Below are positions 1-8,996 of a stretch of 64,000 nt of DNA, piece by piece; the first letter of the stretch is position 1, and every line of letters starts with the position of its first letter. The stretch comes from Candidatus Synechococcus calcipolaris G9 (lineage in GTDB: Bacteria; Cyanobacteriota; Cyanobacteriia; Thermosynechococcales; Thermosynechococcaceae). Below the pieces are notes generated by a model. That model worked only from the letters and a program-made list of their open reading frames with translations, was not told the origin of the DNA and did not search any database. The stretch spans positions 1,512,001 to 1,576,000 of the forward strand of contig NZ_JAKKUT010000002.1 of assembly GCF_029582805.1 (NCBI RefSeq). Direction: 5' to 3'. Made by a program: the position numbers and the translations under genes.

Positions 1-367
1 GAAACACATATTGGCTCACGGAATTGGCGAGGATTGATTGCAGCCGTTTTAAGCCCCGGGATCCCATGATGATCAAGTCGGTGTTGATTTCTTCCGCAAC
101 TTGGACAACGGTGTCTTTGGGATCCCCTTCCCTTAGCATGGTATTGACATTGGTGACGGGATCCAAATGGAGTCGCTCAACCGCCTGGGCCAGTAGTTTG
201 ACCCCTTCTTGGCGTTGGCTGACCATATCTTCGGCAATGACTTGGGGGGTAATGACATGCAAGACGGTGACCGCAGCCCGTTGAATTGCAGGCAGTTCCA
301 CTAGGGCCTTGAGCATCTGCTCGGATTGCCCAACCCCTGAATCTGCCAATAAAATGCTTTGAATCAT
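1..367 (-). CDS. Universal stress protein (UspA family), 3' end cut by window edge
   Basis: The minus strand reads without a stop from an ATG at 367 to the window edge, giving about 122 residues of a UspA-type protein. It begins MIQSILLADSG, the first beta strand with the nucleotide-binding Asp. Near the visible end it has an MGSRGLKRLQ stretch that resembles the phosphate-binding loop GxxGx9G(S/T), although the final Gly-Ser reads Asn-Ser. UspA proteins are small cytosolic alpha/beta proteins, often ATP-binding, linked to stress survival; the target here is unknown. The C-terminus lies outside the window. The gene seems to be a single transcription unit. Confidence 0.85.
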   Translation of the reverse strand, partial: MIQSILLADSGVGQSEQMLKALVELPAIQRAAVTVLHVITPQVIAEDMVSQRQEGVKLLAQAVERLHLDPVTNVNTMLREGDPKDTVVQVAEEINTDLIIMGSRGLKRLQSILANSVSQYVF

Positions 368-519
368 AGGTTACCTCTTCTATGGAGCCAAAATAGGAAT
401 CACCCTATATCTTAGTTGGGTCTTGGGAACCCTAGCTGAGGAGTCCACAAAACTTTGCTATTGGATGACTTGATATTCCTAGGAGATAAAAATCCTTTAG
501 AGAAACACGTCTAGCCAAT

Positions 520-1407
520 CTAAATTTCCGCCACTGCCCGCTCAATCAGTCGCCGTGCCAGGGTTTGTACGCCAGTGTGATAGTAATAGTTGGTACTCAT
601 GTCTAGGAAAGCTCCGAGAAAATCTAGGTTTTCCTTGGATAGCTCCACAAAACTTTGCAGGTTGTTCACGACTTTTTCCGGGGTCAGGTTGCGAGAGGTA
701 ACAAAATCACCCATCCATCCCTTGACGGAGCCAAAACTCTGGGTCATAAAACTGAGTTGACCCGCCGGATTTCCCCCAGGAATCACTGAGGAAACGGCTT
801 TGAAGGTGGGATTTTCCTGTAAATCTTGGGGTTTCATCTCCTGAAGGACATTCAGAGACTTAAGGATAAAGTCTGGGCCAAGGGGAATGAGGCCATCAAA
901 ACAGACGAGGGCCGCCATCCGCATCAGGGATTCACCGCCGTAGTCGCCTAGAGCCCGCAAAAAGTCACCGATACTATCCCCTGGAATGCCATTAATTTGA
1001 CAGAAGGCGACAATCTCCACGACCAATTTAATCGTCAAATCAATGGACTGGGCCCGCTCCGGTTTGGGGGTGAGGCGATCGAGGAAGCCGAGGAAGGAAA
1101 TTTTCTCCCCCACCTTGTTAGCGAAGGCCGCCGCCCCCAGCATGGCATCGGTTCTATCCACGGTTTCATAGAGCCACAGGGCCCGTTGGTAGCCTTGGGA
1201 TTTATCGTTGAAAAGATGCACGGCCCGATTGCCAATTTGCTGCACGAGGGCTGGATCCGTTTCCATGGTGACGTGGCGAATGGTATTTTCAAAACCGACA
1301 ATATTCTGCCATTGCCCTGGAACGGCAAAATCTAGGGCTTTGAGAGACATCACCGTTATACCGCCCGTGGGCAACTGATCGACAATCTTAAAAATGGCTT
1401 GACTCAC
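520..1407 (-). CDS. Conserved hypothetical protein, 295 aa
   Basis: A complete reading frame starting MSQAIFKIVDQL with codon use like its neighbours. It has no signal peptide, no transmembrane segment and no catalytic motif that I recognise. The sequence looks mostly alpha-helical, with a Gly/Pro-rich stretch near residues 208-217. It probably belongs to a cyanobacterium-restricted family, but I cannot name it. It is separated from the flanking stress-protein and lipoprotein genes by 152 and 66 bp, so co-transcription is uncertain. The long antisense frame over 997-1335 is a shadow. Confidence 0.7.
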   Translation of the reverse strand: MSQAIFKIVDQLPTGGITVMSLKALDFAVPGQWQNIVGFENTIRHVTMETDPALVQQIGNRAVHLFNDKSQGYQRALWLYETVDRTDAMLGAAAFANKVGEKISFLGFLDRLTPKPERAQSIDLTIKLVVEIVAFCQINGIPGDSIGDFLRALGDYGGESLMRMAALVCFDGLIPLGPDFILKSLNVLQEMKPQDLQENPTFKAVSSVIPGGNPAGQLSFMTQSFGSVKGWMGDFVTSRNLTPEKVVNNLQSFVELSKENLDFLGAFLDMSTNYYYHTGVQTLARRLIERAVAEI

Positions 1408-1473
1408 GCTGGACTCCTTGGCAGTTTAGGGGGAAAGGGAAAGGGAGACACGGGGAGAATAAATGCTCAATTA

Positions 1474-1986
1474 TTACTGGAGTTTGGATAATCCGGTTAG
1501 ATCAAATTTTTCAATCCACTCTTGCCGATCGCCCGGGCCAAAACCGGGGTCACGGGAGAGAACTTTCACTTGGTAGCGATCGGAGACGAGAATGGCGGTT
1601 TGGGTGGCCCCAATTTCTAGGGCAGGATAGCCGGCGATCGCCATGGGGCTATTTTGAAATTTTTGGGCCGCCTCCGGCAAACTAATGGTGTCGGAGATGG
1701 AGAGCATGGCGAGATCTTTGCCATCTTTTTTCAGCTTGGCTTCCGCAAATCCTTTTTTCTCCTGGACATAAATGCGCTCGTAGCCGTCTCCGTCCGGTGG
1801 AAAGAACTTGTTAAATTCACTGCCTTGGGTGGCTTCACGGGACACGGCCGGTGTTGCTCCCCGTTGGGTACTTTCCTGCTGGGCCTGCTCAAAGGGGGAT
1901 GGGGTCTGGGGGGCACAACCTGTCAGGAGGAGGAGCACCACTAAACAAAAACCAACTAAGGCGCGGGGCAAACGGATCACCGGCAT
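1474..1986 (-). CDS. Putative lipoprotein, 170 aa
   Basis: The frame is open back to 2061, but the ATG at 1986 is preferred. It gives MPVIRLPRALVG followed by a hydrophobic run and the lipobox LTGC, a normal lipoprotein signal peptide; the longer start would bury the signal behind 25 polar residues. The mature part has a Gln/Thr/Pro-rich linker and then a compact domain resembling the cyanobacterial PsbP-like/DUF1795 type proteins, though this is only an impression. It is probably anchored to a membrane on the periplasmic or lumenal side. Function is unknown. Confidence 0.7.
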   Translation of the reverse strand: MPVIRLPRALVGFCLVVLLLLTGCAPQTPSPFEQAQQESTQRGATPAVSREATQGSEFNKFFPPDGDGYERIYVQEKKGFAEAKLKKDGKDLAMLSISDTISLPEAAQKFQNSPMAIAGYPALEIGATQTAILVSDRYQVKVLSRDPGFGPGDRQEWIEKFDLTGLSKLQ

Positions 1987-2188
1987 TGTCCTCAACGTTG
2001 TATCAAAGTTTATTCTATATCCATTTGTTAGCTGGCTCCGACTACAGGCTGCGACGTACACAAAACTTACTTGTTAGAGTTTAGTGTCATATGGCTACTT
2101 CATTCTGTGGGTTCATCGATGCAACAGTCTTGATTGAATCGGAATTAGCACTGGCCTAAACTGTTAACCGAGCATTTATGCCAGTTCT

Positions 2189-2491
2189 ATGAAATTTGAA
2201 ATTTCTACTCCGCTTGGATTTACGGTTAGAACCTCTGAAGACTATTGGCAACGGTTGATTATCAAGCACCCTGATATTGAAAAGTTGGAGGATTTTGTTC
2301 AGTTAGCTCTTTCTGCTCCAGATCAGGTTCGACGTAGTAGCCGGGATGCAGGAGTATTATTATTTTATCGGGTACGGCGAGAAGAACGTTGGGTTGTTGC
2401 AGTGGCGCGGCGTTTAAATGAAGATGGGTTTTTAATCACCGCCTACCAAACTGATGCAATTAAGGAGGGGGAAACCGTGTGGCTCAAATAA
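2189..2491 (+). CDS. Small accessory protein, possible RelE/barnase-like toxin-type fold
   Basis: A 100-residue frame with an ATG start. It ends in FLITAYQTDAIKEGE, a C-terminal pattern seen in small DUF4258- or PBECR-like (barnase/EndoU/RelE-type) proteins; this family link is from memory and unverified. Its 3' end overlaps the next gene by 13 nt, so the two are translationally coupled. Base composition is more AT-rich than the neighbouring helicase gene, which fits an acquired module. It could be a toxin or only a conserved accessory protein; no catalytic residues are assigned. Confidence 0.6.
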   Translation: MKFEISTPLGFTVRTSEDYWQRLIIKHPDIEKLEDFVQLALSAPDQVRRSSRDAGVLLFYRVRREERWVVAVARRLNEDGFLITAYQTDAIKEGETVWLK

Positions 2492-2715
2492 AAATATTTT
2501 ATGAACCAGAAACAGAGCTTTTAAGCGTATTTTGGCAAGTTCCAAGAAGAAACCAAATTGCCACTGAGCTTGGGGATGGGGTGATTTTGATCAAGGATGG
2601 GATGAGTGGAGAGCCAATTGGTTTAGAAGTACTGTCCTATCGTCCTGGGGACGACCGCATTGATGCTGTAAGTGTTGAGCTAGGACGAATGAGTTCGGTG
2701 CAGCCCGCCAGCTAA
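2479..2715 (+). CDS. DUF2283-family protein
   Basis: A 78-residue frame starting at a GTG at 2479, inside the end of the preceding gene. The pattern KIFYEPETELLSVFW ... GVILIKD ... IGLEVLSY matches the DUF2283 fold, a small beta protein often encoded next to small toxin-like genes. The GTG start is supported by the coupled overlap and a Gly/Ala-rich purine stretch (aaggaggggg) about 10 bp upstream. It may be the antitoxin or partner of the upstream 100-residue protein; no function has been established for the family. Confidence 0.7.
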   Translation: MAQIKIFYEPETELLSVFWQVPRRNQIATELGDGVILIKDGMSGEPIGLEVLSYRPGDDRIDAVSVELGRMSSVQPAS

Positions 2716-2885
2716 ATCAGTATTAAGAGCTTCGAGGCCTGTTGAAAATTGATAAGATAAGCTTAATCTTAAGTCTTTCCATGGAGCTTGACTCTGCGAG
2801 ATACCCCATACTGGTGGCTACGCAGTTTTTCTGCTGTATCTATGCTCTTCTATTCGCTCTTCTACTCTGCCGTTGTGATACCTGA

Positions 2886-5800
2886 ATGACCCTGCTCCAC
2901 GGTTGTTGGTTGGGGGGATCCAACCTGGGCGATCGCCCCCCTGGTCTATTTCTTTGGCATGAAACCTGGCGCAGTCAGGCAGAAACAGGAATGGTTTGGC
3001 AGGACAATCCGCCAGTGTATCCCCTAGCGATCGCGGATTTGGAACCCTGGGCGGATCTGCTTGATCCGATTGATCCGGTTGAGAAGTTTGACGCGAGTGA
3101 GATTGAACCTTTTACCGCAATCTTGGCTTTGCCAGGCTATCAAGATACTGAATCAGGGGTACTTTATCCCTTGCCTGCGGCTGCCCCCTCAGAGGATGAT
3201 CTTTTCCCGGAGTCCGTGGCACTCTATCCATGGCAGGTTAAGGGTTGGTATTTGGCCCCGGAGATCGCCCTGAATTGGCTCACCCGTTTACCCCTAAGTC
3301 GCCATGGCTCTAATCGTCCAGAGATAGGGGGAGATCTACGATTTTGGGCCCATGTCAATCGTTGGCTCCTAGATTTACTCGTCCGTAGTAAGTTTTTACC
3401 CCGTCAGGAATCGGCAGACCCAAATTTTCTGGGGCTGACGTGGCAACCGTTATTAGACCGCACCGGCGATCGCCAACGCTTTAGAACCTTTGCCCGCACC
3501 TTGCCCGATGTGTGTCGCACTGTTCAAGAACCCATGCCTGCCGTCGCATTTCCTGGGGATGGAGCAGCGATTCTCTGGGATTTTTTGGTAACAACCCTGA
3601 CCGCCCAAATTCATCGGAGTAGCCACAACCTAGAGATCGCCAAAACGGGCCTTGCCCCTGAACACAGCGCATGGCTCCAGCGTCTCATCCAACCATCCCC
3701 CCAGCTATCCCCGGTTCTCAAGGGTCTCCCATCTTCCCTAGCCCAATGGCAGCAACCTCTAGAAGGATCCCTGGATCTCCATCCTCACTGGCGGCTGTGC
3801 TTTCATTTACAACCTCCCGATACTAAAACCGGAAAACTCGATGCCACCTCCGATCAACCCTGGTTTCTCGCCTATGGTTTGCAATCGGAAGAACAGACCG
3901 ATCATTATGTACCCGCCGAAAATATTTGGAATACGGCGGCGGAATCCATGGTCTATCAAGGATCCGTGATTCGTCGTCCCCAGGAAACCCTCCTGCGGGG
4001 GCTGGGTTTGGCCACCCGTCTGTATCCACTGCTAGAGTCTAGTTTGATCGAGCCTTGCCCTCGGGGCCAATGTCTAGAGCCAGGCCAGGTCTATGAATTT
4101 TTACGTTTAGTGAGTGGTCGCCTAGAAGATAGTGGCTTTGGCATGATTTTGCCGCCAGGCCTGAGTCGTCGTGGTCGCCGTCATCGTTTAGGGTTGACAC
4201 TGCAAGCGCAGTTAACCCCCATGGGCCAGGAATCCATTGGTCTGAATGCGCTCCTGGATTTTCACTGGCAGCTCTCCCTAGGGGGGCAGGTACTTTCCCA
4301 GGATGATTTTCAAAAGCTGGTGAATCTCAATACCCCTTTAGTGGAAATTAATGGTCAGTGGCTAGAACTCCAACCCCAAGATATTAAGGCCGCCCAAACC
4401 TTTTTTGCCCAGCGCAGTCAGCAGCGGGGACTATCCCTGGGAGAGGCCCTACGCATTGCCACGGGAGATACCGTCACCTTGGAAAAACTGCCGGTGGTGG
4501 GCTTAGAGGCCAATGACGCTCTACAGGCCCTATTGGATGCCCTCACGGGAAAACAAACCCTGGAACCCATTGAGAACCCGCCGGGATTTATGGGGGAACT
4601 ACGCCCCTACCAGGCCCGGGGAGTCAGTTGGCTGAGTTTTCTGGAGCGATGGCGGTTGGGAGCCTGTCTTGCCGATGACATGGGCCTAGGTAAAACGATT
4701 CAGTTGTTGGCCTTTTTACTCCATCTGAAGGCACAAAAGAATCTCAAGGCAGCAACCCTGCTCATTTGTCCCACCTCCGTATTAGGCAACTGGGAACGGG
4801 AAATTAAACGCTTTGCCCCGGAGTTTTCAACCCTTGTTCACCATGGCAGTGGGCGAGCTAAGGGGAAGAAGTTCCTGAAGGCGATCGCGGGTAAAGCCAT
4901 TATCCTCACTAGCTATGCCCTAGTTCATCGGGATCTGAGTACCCTGGGCCAGGTGTCTTGGCAAAATTTGGTTTTGGATGAAGCCCAAAATATTAAAAAT
5001 TCAGAAACCCAGCAGTCCCAAGCGGTGCGCCAACTGGATGCTCAGTTTCGCATTGCCCTAACCGGAACTCCCCTAGAAAATCGCCTTACGGAACTCTGGT
5101 CGATTATGGACTTTCTCCATCCGGGCTATTTGGGAAATCGAGCCTTTTTCCAGCGACGCTATGCCCTGCCCATTGAACGCTATGGAGATGCCACGTCGTT
5201 GCAGGCACTCAAAACCTACGTCCAGCCCTTTATTCTGCGCCGCCTGAAAACCGATCGGGAGATTATCCAAGACTTACCGGAAAAACAGGAAATGACGGTA
5301 TTTTGTAGTCTCACCCCAGAGCAGGCGGCCCTCTATAAGGCGACGGTGGATCAGTCCTTGGCGGATATTGAAGCGAGTACGGGCATACAGCGGCGTGGCT
5401 TGGTTTTAGCCACCCTGACGAAACTAAAGCAAATCTGTAATCATCCCTCTCAATTCCTCAAAGAAAAGGACTTGACACCCAATCGGTCGGGAAAACTAAA
5501 TCGTCTAGATGAAATGATCGCTGAATTACTAGACGTGGGCGATCGCGCCCTTATCTTTACTCAATTTGCGGAGATGGGCAAACTCTTGCAGGCGCACCTG
5601 AGCCAAACCCTGAACCAAGAGATTTTATTTTTGTATGGCAGCACCTCTAAAAATAAGCGAGAACAAATGATCGATCGCTTCCAACGGGATCCCCAAGCAC
5701 CGGCCATTTTTATTTTGTCCCTGAAAGCTGGTGGCGTTGGCCTTAACCTAACCCGCGCTAACCATGTCTTTCACTTCGATCGCTGGTGGAATCCAGCCGT

Positions 5801-6035
5801 GGAAAACCAAGCCACCGATCGCGCCTTTCGCATTGGTCAGCATCGCAATGTGCAAGTCCATAAGTTCGTTTGTGCCGGAACCTTAGAGGAGCGCATCCAT
5901 GAACAAATCGAACGTAAAAAAGCACTGTCTGAGCAGGTGGTCGGGGCCGGAGAGCAATGGCTCACGGAATTAGACTCAGATCAACTGCGACACCTACTTT
6001 TATTGGATCCGGGGGCCATTATCGAGACTGAGTGA
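2886..6035 (+). CDS. SNF2/RapA-type DNA helicase (SWI2/SNF2 ATPase)
   Basis: A 1049-residue protein of the bacterial SNF2 family, with a long N-terminal region of SNF2-associated type and a C-terminal two-lobed ATPase. Motif I is DDMGLGKT near residues 596-603, motif II is DEAQ near 698, motif III is LTGTPLENR near 726. The second lobe has GVGLNLTRANHVFHFD followed by WWNPAVENQATDRAFRIGQ (motifs V and VI), around residues 950-985. Such proteins translocate on double-stranded DNA and remodel protein-DNA complexes, and may act in transcription or repair. The gene stands alone on the plus strand, converging on the VKOR gene. Length is normal for the cyanobacterial family. Confidence 0.93.
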   Translation: MTLLHGCWLGGSNLGDRPPGLFLWHETWRSQAETGMVWQDNPPVYPLAIADLEPWADLLDPIDPVEKFDASEIEPFTAILALPGYQDTESGVLYPLPAAAPSEDDLFPESVALYPWQVKGWYLAPEIALNWLTRLPLSRHGSNRPEIGGDLRFWAHVNRWLLDLLVRSKFLPRQESADPNFLGLTWQPLLDRTGDRQRFRTFARTLPDVCRTVQEPMPAVAFPGDGAAILWDFLVTTLTAQIHRSSHNLEIAKTGLAPEHSAWLQRLIQPSPQLSPVLKGLPSSLAQWQQPLEGSLDLHPHWRLCFHLQPPDTKTGKLDATSDQPWFLAYGLQSEEQTDHYVPAENIWNTAAESMVYQGSVIRRPQETLLRGLGLATRLYPLLESSLIEPCPRGQCLEPGQVYEFLRLVSGRLEDSGFGMILPPGLSRRGRRHRLGLTLQAQLTPMGQESIGLNALLDFHWQLSLGGQVLSQDDFQKLVNLNTPLVEINGQWLELQPQDIKAAQTFFAQRSQQRGLSLGEALRIATGDTVTLEKLPVVGLEANDALQALLDALTGKQTLEPIENPPGFMGELRPYQARGVSWLSFLERWRLGACLADDMGLGKTIQLLAFLLHLKAQKNLKAATLLICPTSVLGNWEREIKRFAPEFSTLVHHGSGRAKGKKFLKAIAGKAIILTSYALVHRDLSTLGQVSWQNLVLDEAQNIKNSETQQSQAVRQLDAQFRIALTGTPLENRLTELWSIMDFLHPGYLGNRAFFQRRYALPIERYGDATSLQALKTYVQPFILRRLKTDREIIQDLPEKQEMTVFCSLTPEQAALYKATVDQSLADIEASTGIQRRGLVLATLTKLKQICNHPSQFLKEKDLTPNRSGKLNRLDEMIAELLDVGDRALIFTQFAEMGKLLQAHLSQTLNQEILFLYGSTSKNKREQMIDRFQRDPQAPAIFILSLKAGGVGLNLTRANHVFHFDRWWNPAVENQATDRAFRIGQHRNVQVHKFVCAGTLEERIHEQIERKKALSEQVVGAGEQWLTELDSDQLRHLLLLDPGAIIETE

Positions 6036-6044
6036 ACTTCACAG

Positions 6045-6095
6045 TCCCTAGGAAATATTTTACTCTAGAGAATATTTACCCTAGGGAATATTTTG
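6045..6095. repeat. Three imperfect 16-18 bp tandem units between convergent genes
   Basis: Three copies of a unit resembling CCCTAGGGAATATTT lie end to end from 6045 to 6095, between the stop of the helicase gene and the last codons of the VKOR gene. The stop codon of VKOR lies in the third unit. AAATATT/AATATTT parts can pair, so the region might serve as a weak bidirectional terminator, but there is no GC-rich stem with a T-tract. Confidence 0.5.
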
Positions 6096-6989
6096 AAAGC
6101 TATAGGAACCCGTATAGTTCGTCAATTGACCGAGTTCCGTTAAGGGACGGGAGCCGGAATACATCTGCTCATTAATTTCCCAGGTGGGATAGCCACGAAT
6201 GGCCTTGGCTTGGCAAAGTTCGACTTGGGGATCCTTGCCGTTGGCATCACATTCAATGTAGGGAATTTGTTTCGCAGCTTCCTTACCAAAGAGTTGTTTT
6301 TGATCATGGCAATGGGAACACCAATAGGCCCCATACATCACTGCGCCGGTGTCGGTCAGATGGCGGGCGAGGGCAATTTCCGCAGGGCCCGAGGTGGTGG
6401 TTACGGGTGGGCCAGGGCCATCATCACTATCACTGGCCATTTTGCTGTTGTAAATGCCAAAGGTAAGGACGAGGGTGACAACGGCCATAATGATGCCCGT
6501 AAAAAAGAGTTGACCGCGATCGCCCCAATCCTTACCGAAAATGGTTAAGCCCAGCAATGCCAAACTAAAGGCAGCGGACATAAAGCAGTAGGGACAGGGA
6601 GCTTTAATGGCCGTGGCCAAAATATACATGAGATAGCCACTGAAGACGCTCATGCCCACGCCCCCCAGAAACAGGAGGAACCAGGTAGTTTCGTCTAACT
6701 TCAGCCGTAGTTCTTTTTGCTCAGGCTTCTGCACTGCCAGGGGAATCAGGGCCAGCCCCAAAATGCCTAGGTAGGACCCAAGACCAAACAGGGAGAGGGG
6801 TAAGCCAAAAATGGAGGCCCAAGGACTGGCCAAGACAATATCGCAACCTTCCGATGGGCAGGCCACATCCGTATTCGTGAAGCTGGCCACGGTGAGATAA
6901 CCGGTCACAACCATACCAAGTCCAGCGATCGCGGCAATTAGGACACGAGACCAGCGATGGATCCAAGGGGTAGATCGACGACGAACCAT
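6081..6989 (-). CDS. VKOR-thioredoxin fusion (thiol-oxidising enzyme)
   Basis: A 302-residue membrane protein joining a vitamin K epoxide reductase domain to a C-terminal thioredoxin-like domain. The VKOR part has the loop cysteines C44 and C49 (CPSEGC), four or five membrane segments, and the CPYC quinone-reducing site at 132-135. The thioredoxin-like domain has WCSHC with C224 and C227. The family forms disulfides in proteins exported to the thylakoid lumen or periplasm, passing electrons to quinone; plant plastids have the same fusion (LTO1). The start is well placed, with a basic N-terminus before the first membrane helix. It is 31 bp from ssb and could share its transcript. Confidence 0.93.
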   Translation of the reverse strand: MVRRRSTPWIHRWSRVLIAAIAGLGMVVTGYLTVASFTNTDVACPSEGCDIVLASPWASIFGLPLSLFGLGSYLGILGLALIPLAVQKPEQKELRLKLDETTWFLLFLGGVGMSVFSGYLMYILATAIKAPCPYCFMSAAFSLALLGLTIFGKDWGDRGQLFFTGIIMAVVTLVLTFGIYNSKMASDSDDGPGPPVTTTSGPAEIALARHLTDTGAVMYGAYWCSHCHDQKQLFGKEAAKQIPYIECDANGKDPQVELCQAKAIRGYPTWEINEQMYSGSRPLTELGQLTNYTGSYSFQNIP

Positions 6990-7020
6990 GGGCTTAACTC
7001 CCGACTGTCAATGGGTGAAC

Positions 7021-7491
7021 TTAAAAGGGAACTTCATCTAGTCCTGGATCATCGGCGGGGAGCGGCGGAGTTAAGGGAGCAGCGGTGGGGGTGGCCGGTG
7101 CAGGGGCAGGGATGGGGGTGGCAACGGGGCGTGGGGAAGCCGTTGGTGTGGTCGCAGATGCAGATTGAGTGGGGTGATCGACAATATCACCTTGAACCGC
7201 ATAGATGCGGCTGGCATTGAGTTCTGCCCGTTTTTCCTTAAAGCCCTCGGGCCGATCAATGGTGTTCATACTGAGGCGACCTTCAATGATCAGGCGATCG
7301 CCGGTTTTACATTCATCTTGTATTTTTTGGGCCATCCCCCCCCAACCAATCACCCGTAAGGTATTGACAGGATCATCACTACGGAGACTGGCAAACTGAA
7401 CCAGCATGGTTGTCACTGGGGTTTGTCCGTCTTGGGTATAACGTAATTCGGGCTGTTCGATAACCTCGGCCATGAGGACGCAGCTATTCAT
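7021..7491 (-). CDS. ssb: Single-stranded DNA-binding protein
   Basis: A 156-residue protein with an N-terminal OB-fold (roughly residues 1-110; MNSCVLMAEVIEQPELRYT, then GDRLIIEGRLSMNT), a Pro/Ala/Thr-rich flexible linker, and an acidic tail ending DPGLDEVPF. The tail is the usual docking peptide for replication and repair partners, slightly altered from the DDDIPF type. It coats single-stranded DNA in replication, repair and recombination. The sequence is closest in style to the cyanobacterial SSB, whose OB domain diverges from the E. coli form. The window has only one copy. The long overlapping frames on the plus strand are shadows of the Pro-rich linker. Confidence 0.88.
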   Translation of the reverse strand: MNSCVLMAEVIEQPELRYTQDGQTPVTTMLVQFASLRSDDPVNTLRVIGWGGMAQKIQDECKTGDRLIIEGRLSMNTIDRPEGFKEKRAELNASRIYAVQGDIVDHPTQSASATTPTASPRPVATPIPAPAPATPTAAPLTPPLPADDPGLDEVPF

Positions 7492-7610
7492 AGATCAAGC
7501 TTCCAGTTTCTCAAGGGCTAGTATACCAAACCCCCTCAGGCTTTGGCAGGGGCTTTGACAGGATCAAAAATTTTCCTGCATATCATTCTCCCTTAAATCA
7601 ACTCCCTAAC

Positions 7611-8321
7611 TCACTGTTGCAGGGCCCGTAAAAAGCGATTCAGACGGTTCCAAAAACTCCTTGTTCCTGCTTCTGAGGATTGCCCAGGGGTTTGCCCCAT
7701 CAGACACCGCTCAATTTCTTCCCCACTGGGGCGATGGTCAAACTCCGACAAGCATTGAAATTGTTCCGTTGGGTCGCTGTGCCAGATTTGCCAGGGGGCC
7801 GGATAGGCCCGAAAAAGCACCGTGTCTTCGGCTAAGGGACGGAGATAATAGCAGGGTTCAAGGGTATTCAAAAAGCGTTCCCGCAGTTGTCGCCCGGCGT
7901 AACCAATGCCCACGATCGCCACGTCTTGGAGTTTGGGATTGAGGAGTACAAAGGGGCGATCGCCCGCCGTTAGACACATTTTTTCAATATCGGTGACTTC
8001 CACTGGGGTCGGTGCAATGATGACCACCGCCTGATCGGAGTCTTGCACGGGTTCGAGTAATTCACTGACACCGCGAATAGAGAAGGCCGTTTCGCCCCAA
8101 TCCCGTCGGGCCAAGGCCGCGGCCCCAGCATCGGCGAAAAAAACCTTGAGATGTTCCCCCTGAGGAGCAAAAAGATCAAGGTATTGCCGAGCCATATCCA
8201 TGACATTGAGATCCCCCAGGATAATCTCAATTTGGAGACGGTTATGGCCATCCTTGAGGGCTGCTTCGGTGGCTTCTTGGGCCTGACGAACGGCAGTATC
8301 TAGACTATCGGGGAGGGACAT
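7611..8321 (-). CDS. DUF1995-domain protein
   Basis: A 236-residue protein that opens MSLPDSLDTAVRQAQEA and contains IEIILGDLN and KVFFADAGAAALARRDWG, the pattern of DUF1995, a family shared by cyanobacteria and plastids. The plant members include LPA3 (photosystem II assembly) and related proteins with a nucleotide-binding-like fold. A photosynthesis-linked role is an inference from that family, not visible here. No membrane segment or signal is seen. It is downstream of, but divergent in spacing from, the DUF2442 gene on the same strand (38 bp), so a common transcript is possible. Confidence 0.8.
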   Translation of the reverse strand: MSLPDSLDTAVRQAQEATEAALKDGHNRLQIEIILGDLNVMDMARQYLDLFAPQGEHLKVFFADAGAAALARRDWGETAFSIRGVSELLEPVQDSDQAVVIIAPTPVEVTDIEKMCLTAGDRPFVLLNPKLQDVAIVGIGYAGRQLRERFLNTLEPCYYLRPLAEDTVLFRAYPAPWQIWHSDPTEQFQCLSEFDHRPSGEEIERCLMGQTPGQSSEAGTRSFWNRLNRFLRALQQ

Positions 8322-8359
8322 TCAAGAAATCCATAACGCAGAATTGCTTTTGATTAATC

Positions 8360-8614
8360 CTAACTAGTAGCGACTTGTGGGGCGACGGCCTGGTATAGAA
8401 ACTCGGGCGCAAAATCAGCCCCATTCGGCCAAGCAACTGTTTCCAACTCAGGATCGACATAAGCTTGAGAAAAGGCGGCACTATCCTTCAGTGGCTCGAA
8501 AACAGGCCCCCATAGCTCACCTTCTAGATCAACGATGCCGGTCAAGCCATCATTGAACCTGAGCCAGAGGCGGTATCCTTTCAGTGGTTTTGCTTCTAAG
8601 ACTTTTGGGATCAT
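8360..8614 (-). CDS. DUF2442-family protein
   Basis: An 84-residue protein with the DUF2442 pattern KPLKGYRLWLRFNDGLTGIVDLEGELWGP followed by a conserved AWPNGADFAPEFLY. It starts 3 bp after the stop of the DUF4160 gene. DUF4160-DUF2442 pairs are common in cyanobacteria and are regarded as possible toxin-antitoxin modules; their chemistry is not established. DUF2442 is thought to bind nucleic acid. A stop at 8360 leaves a complete protein. Confidence 0.8.
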   Translation of the reverse strand: MIPKVLEAKPLKGYRLWLRFNDGLTGIVDLEGELWGPVFEPLKDSAAFSQAYVDPELETVAWPNGADFAPEFLYQAVAPQVATS

Positions 8615-8617
8615 GAC

Positions 8618-8878
8618 CTACTCCAACGGCTCGATTTTGTTCAATGGATGACGCAACTGCGCAAGCTCCCAGTCGGTCATGAGATCGGACGTATGAATCT
8701 GCCGCCATTCTTCAACGAGGCGTGCTGCCCGCGCCCCAAGATCACCATCCATAACCTCGCCAGTGTCAATTCGGATAGAAGCTTCCCTGCCGCCGTACTT
8801 CGCATGGAAGTGGGGTGGAGCATGTTCCTTATAGTACATGGCGATGATGATGCCAAAAAACCGGCTAATTTCCGGCAC
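8618..8878 (-). CDS. DUF4160-family protein
   Basis: An 86-residue protein with the diagnostic core IIIAMYYKEHAPPHFHAKYGGREASIRIDTGEVMDGDLGARAARL shortened here to its key points: the HxPPHFHA element and the following IdtGEvmdG strand. It is the upstream member of a two-gene unit with the DUF2442 protein, with only 3 bp between stop and start. In toxin-antitoxin surveys it is sometimes treated as the toxin-like partner. No signal or membrane segment. Length is normal for the family. Confidence 0.82.
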   Translation of the reverse strand: MPEISRFFGIIIAMYYKEHAPPHFHAKYGGREASIRIDTGEVMDGDLGARAARLVEEWRQIHTSDLMTDWELAQLRHPLNKIEPLE

Positions 8879-8996
8879 TTATGTCTCCGGTCATGTCCTG
8901 CACCTCAGTATACCTGGCGATATAGAACAAGACACTGAGGCGATGCAGCGCAGACCACCCCACCTTGAGAAACCACTGGCTTTATATCCTTTTCCC

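Noticed and set aside
7966-7977. GTTAGAC, an integron-type core, inside the DUF1995 gene
   Set aside because: There is no complementary GTCTAAC arm nearby and the bases are coding; a chance heptamer.
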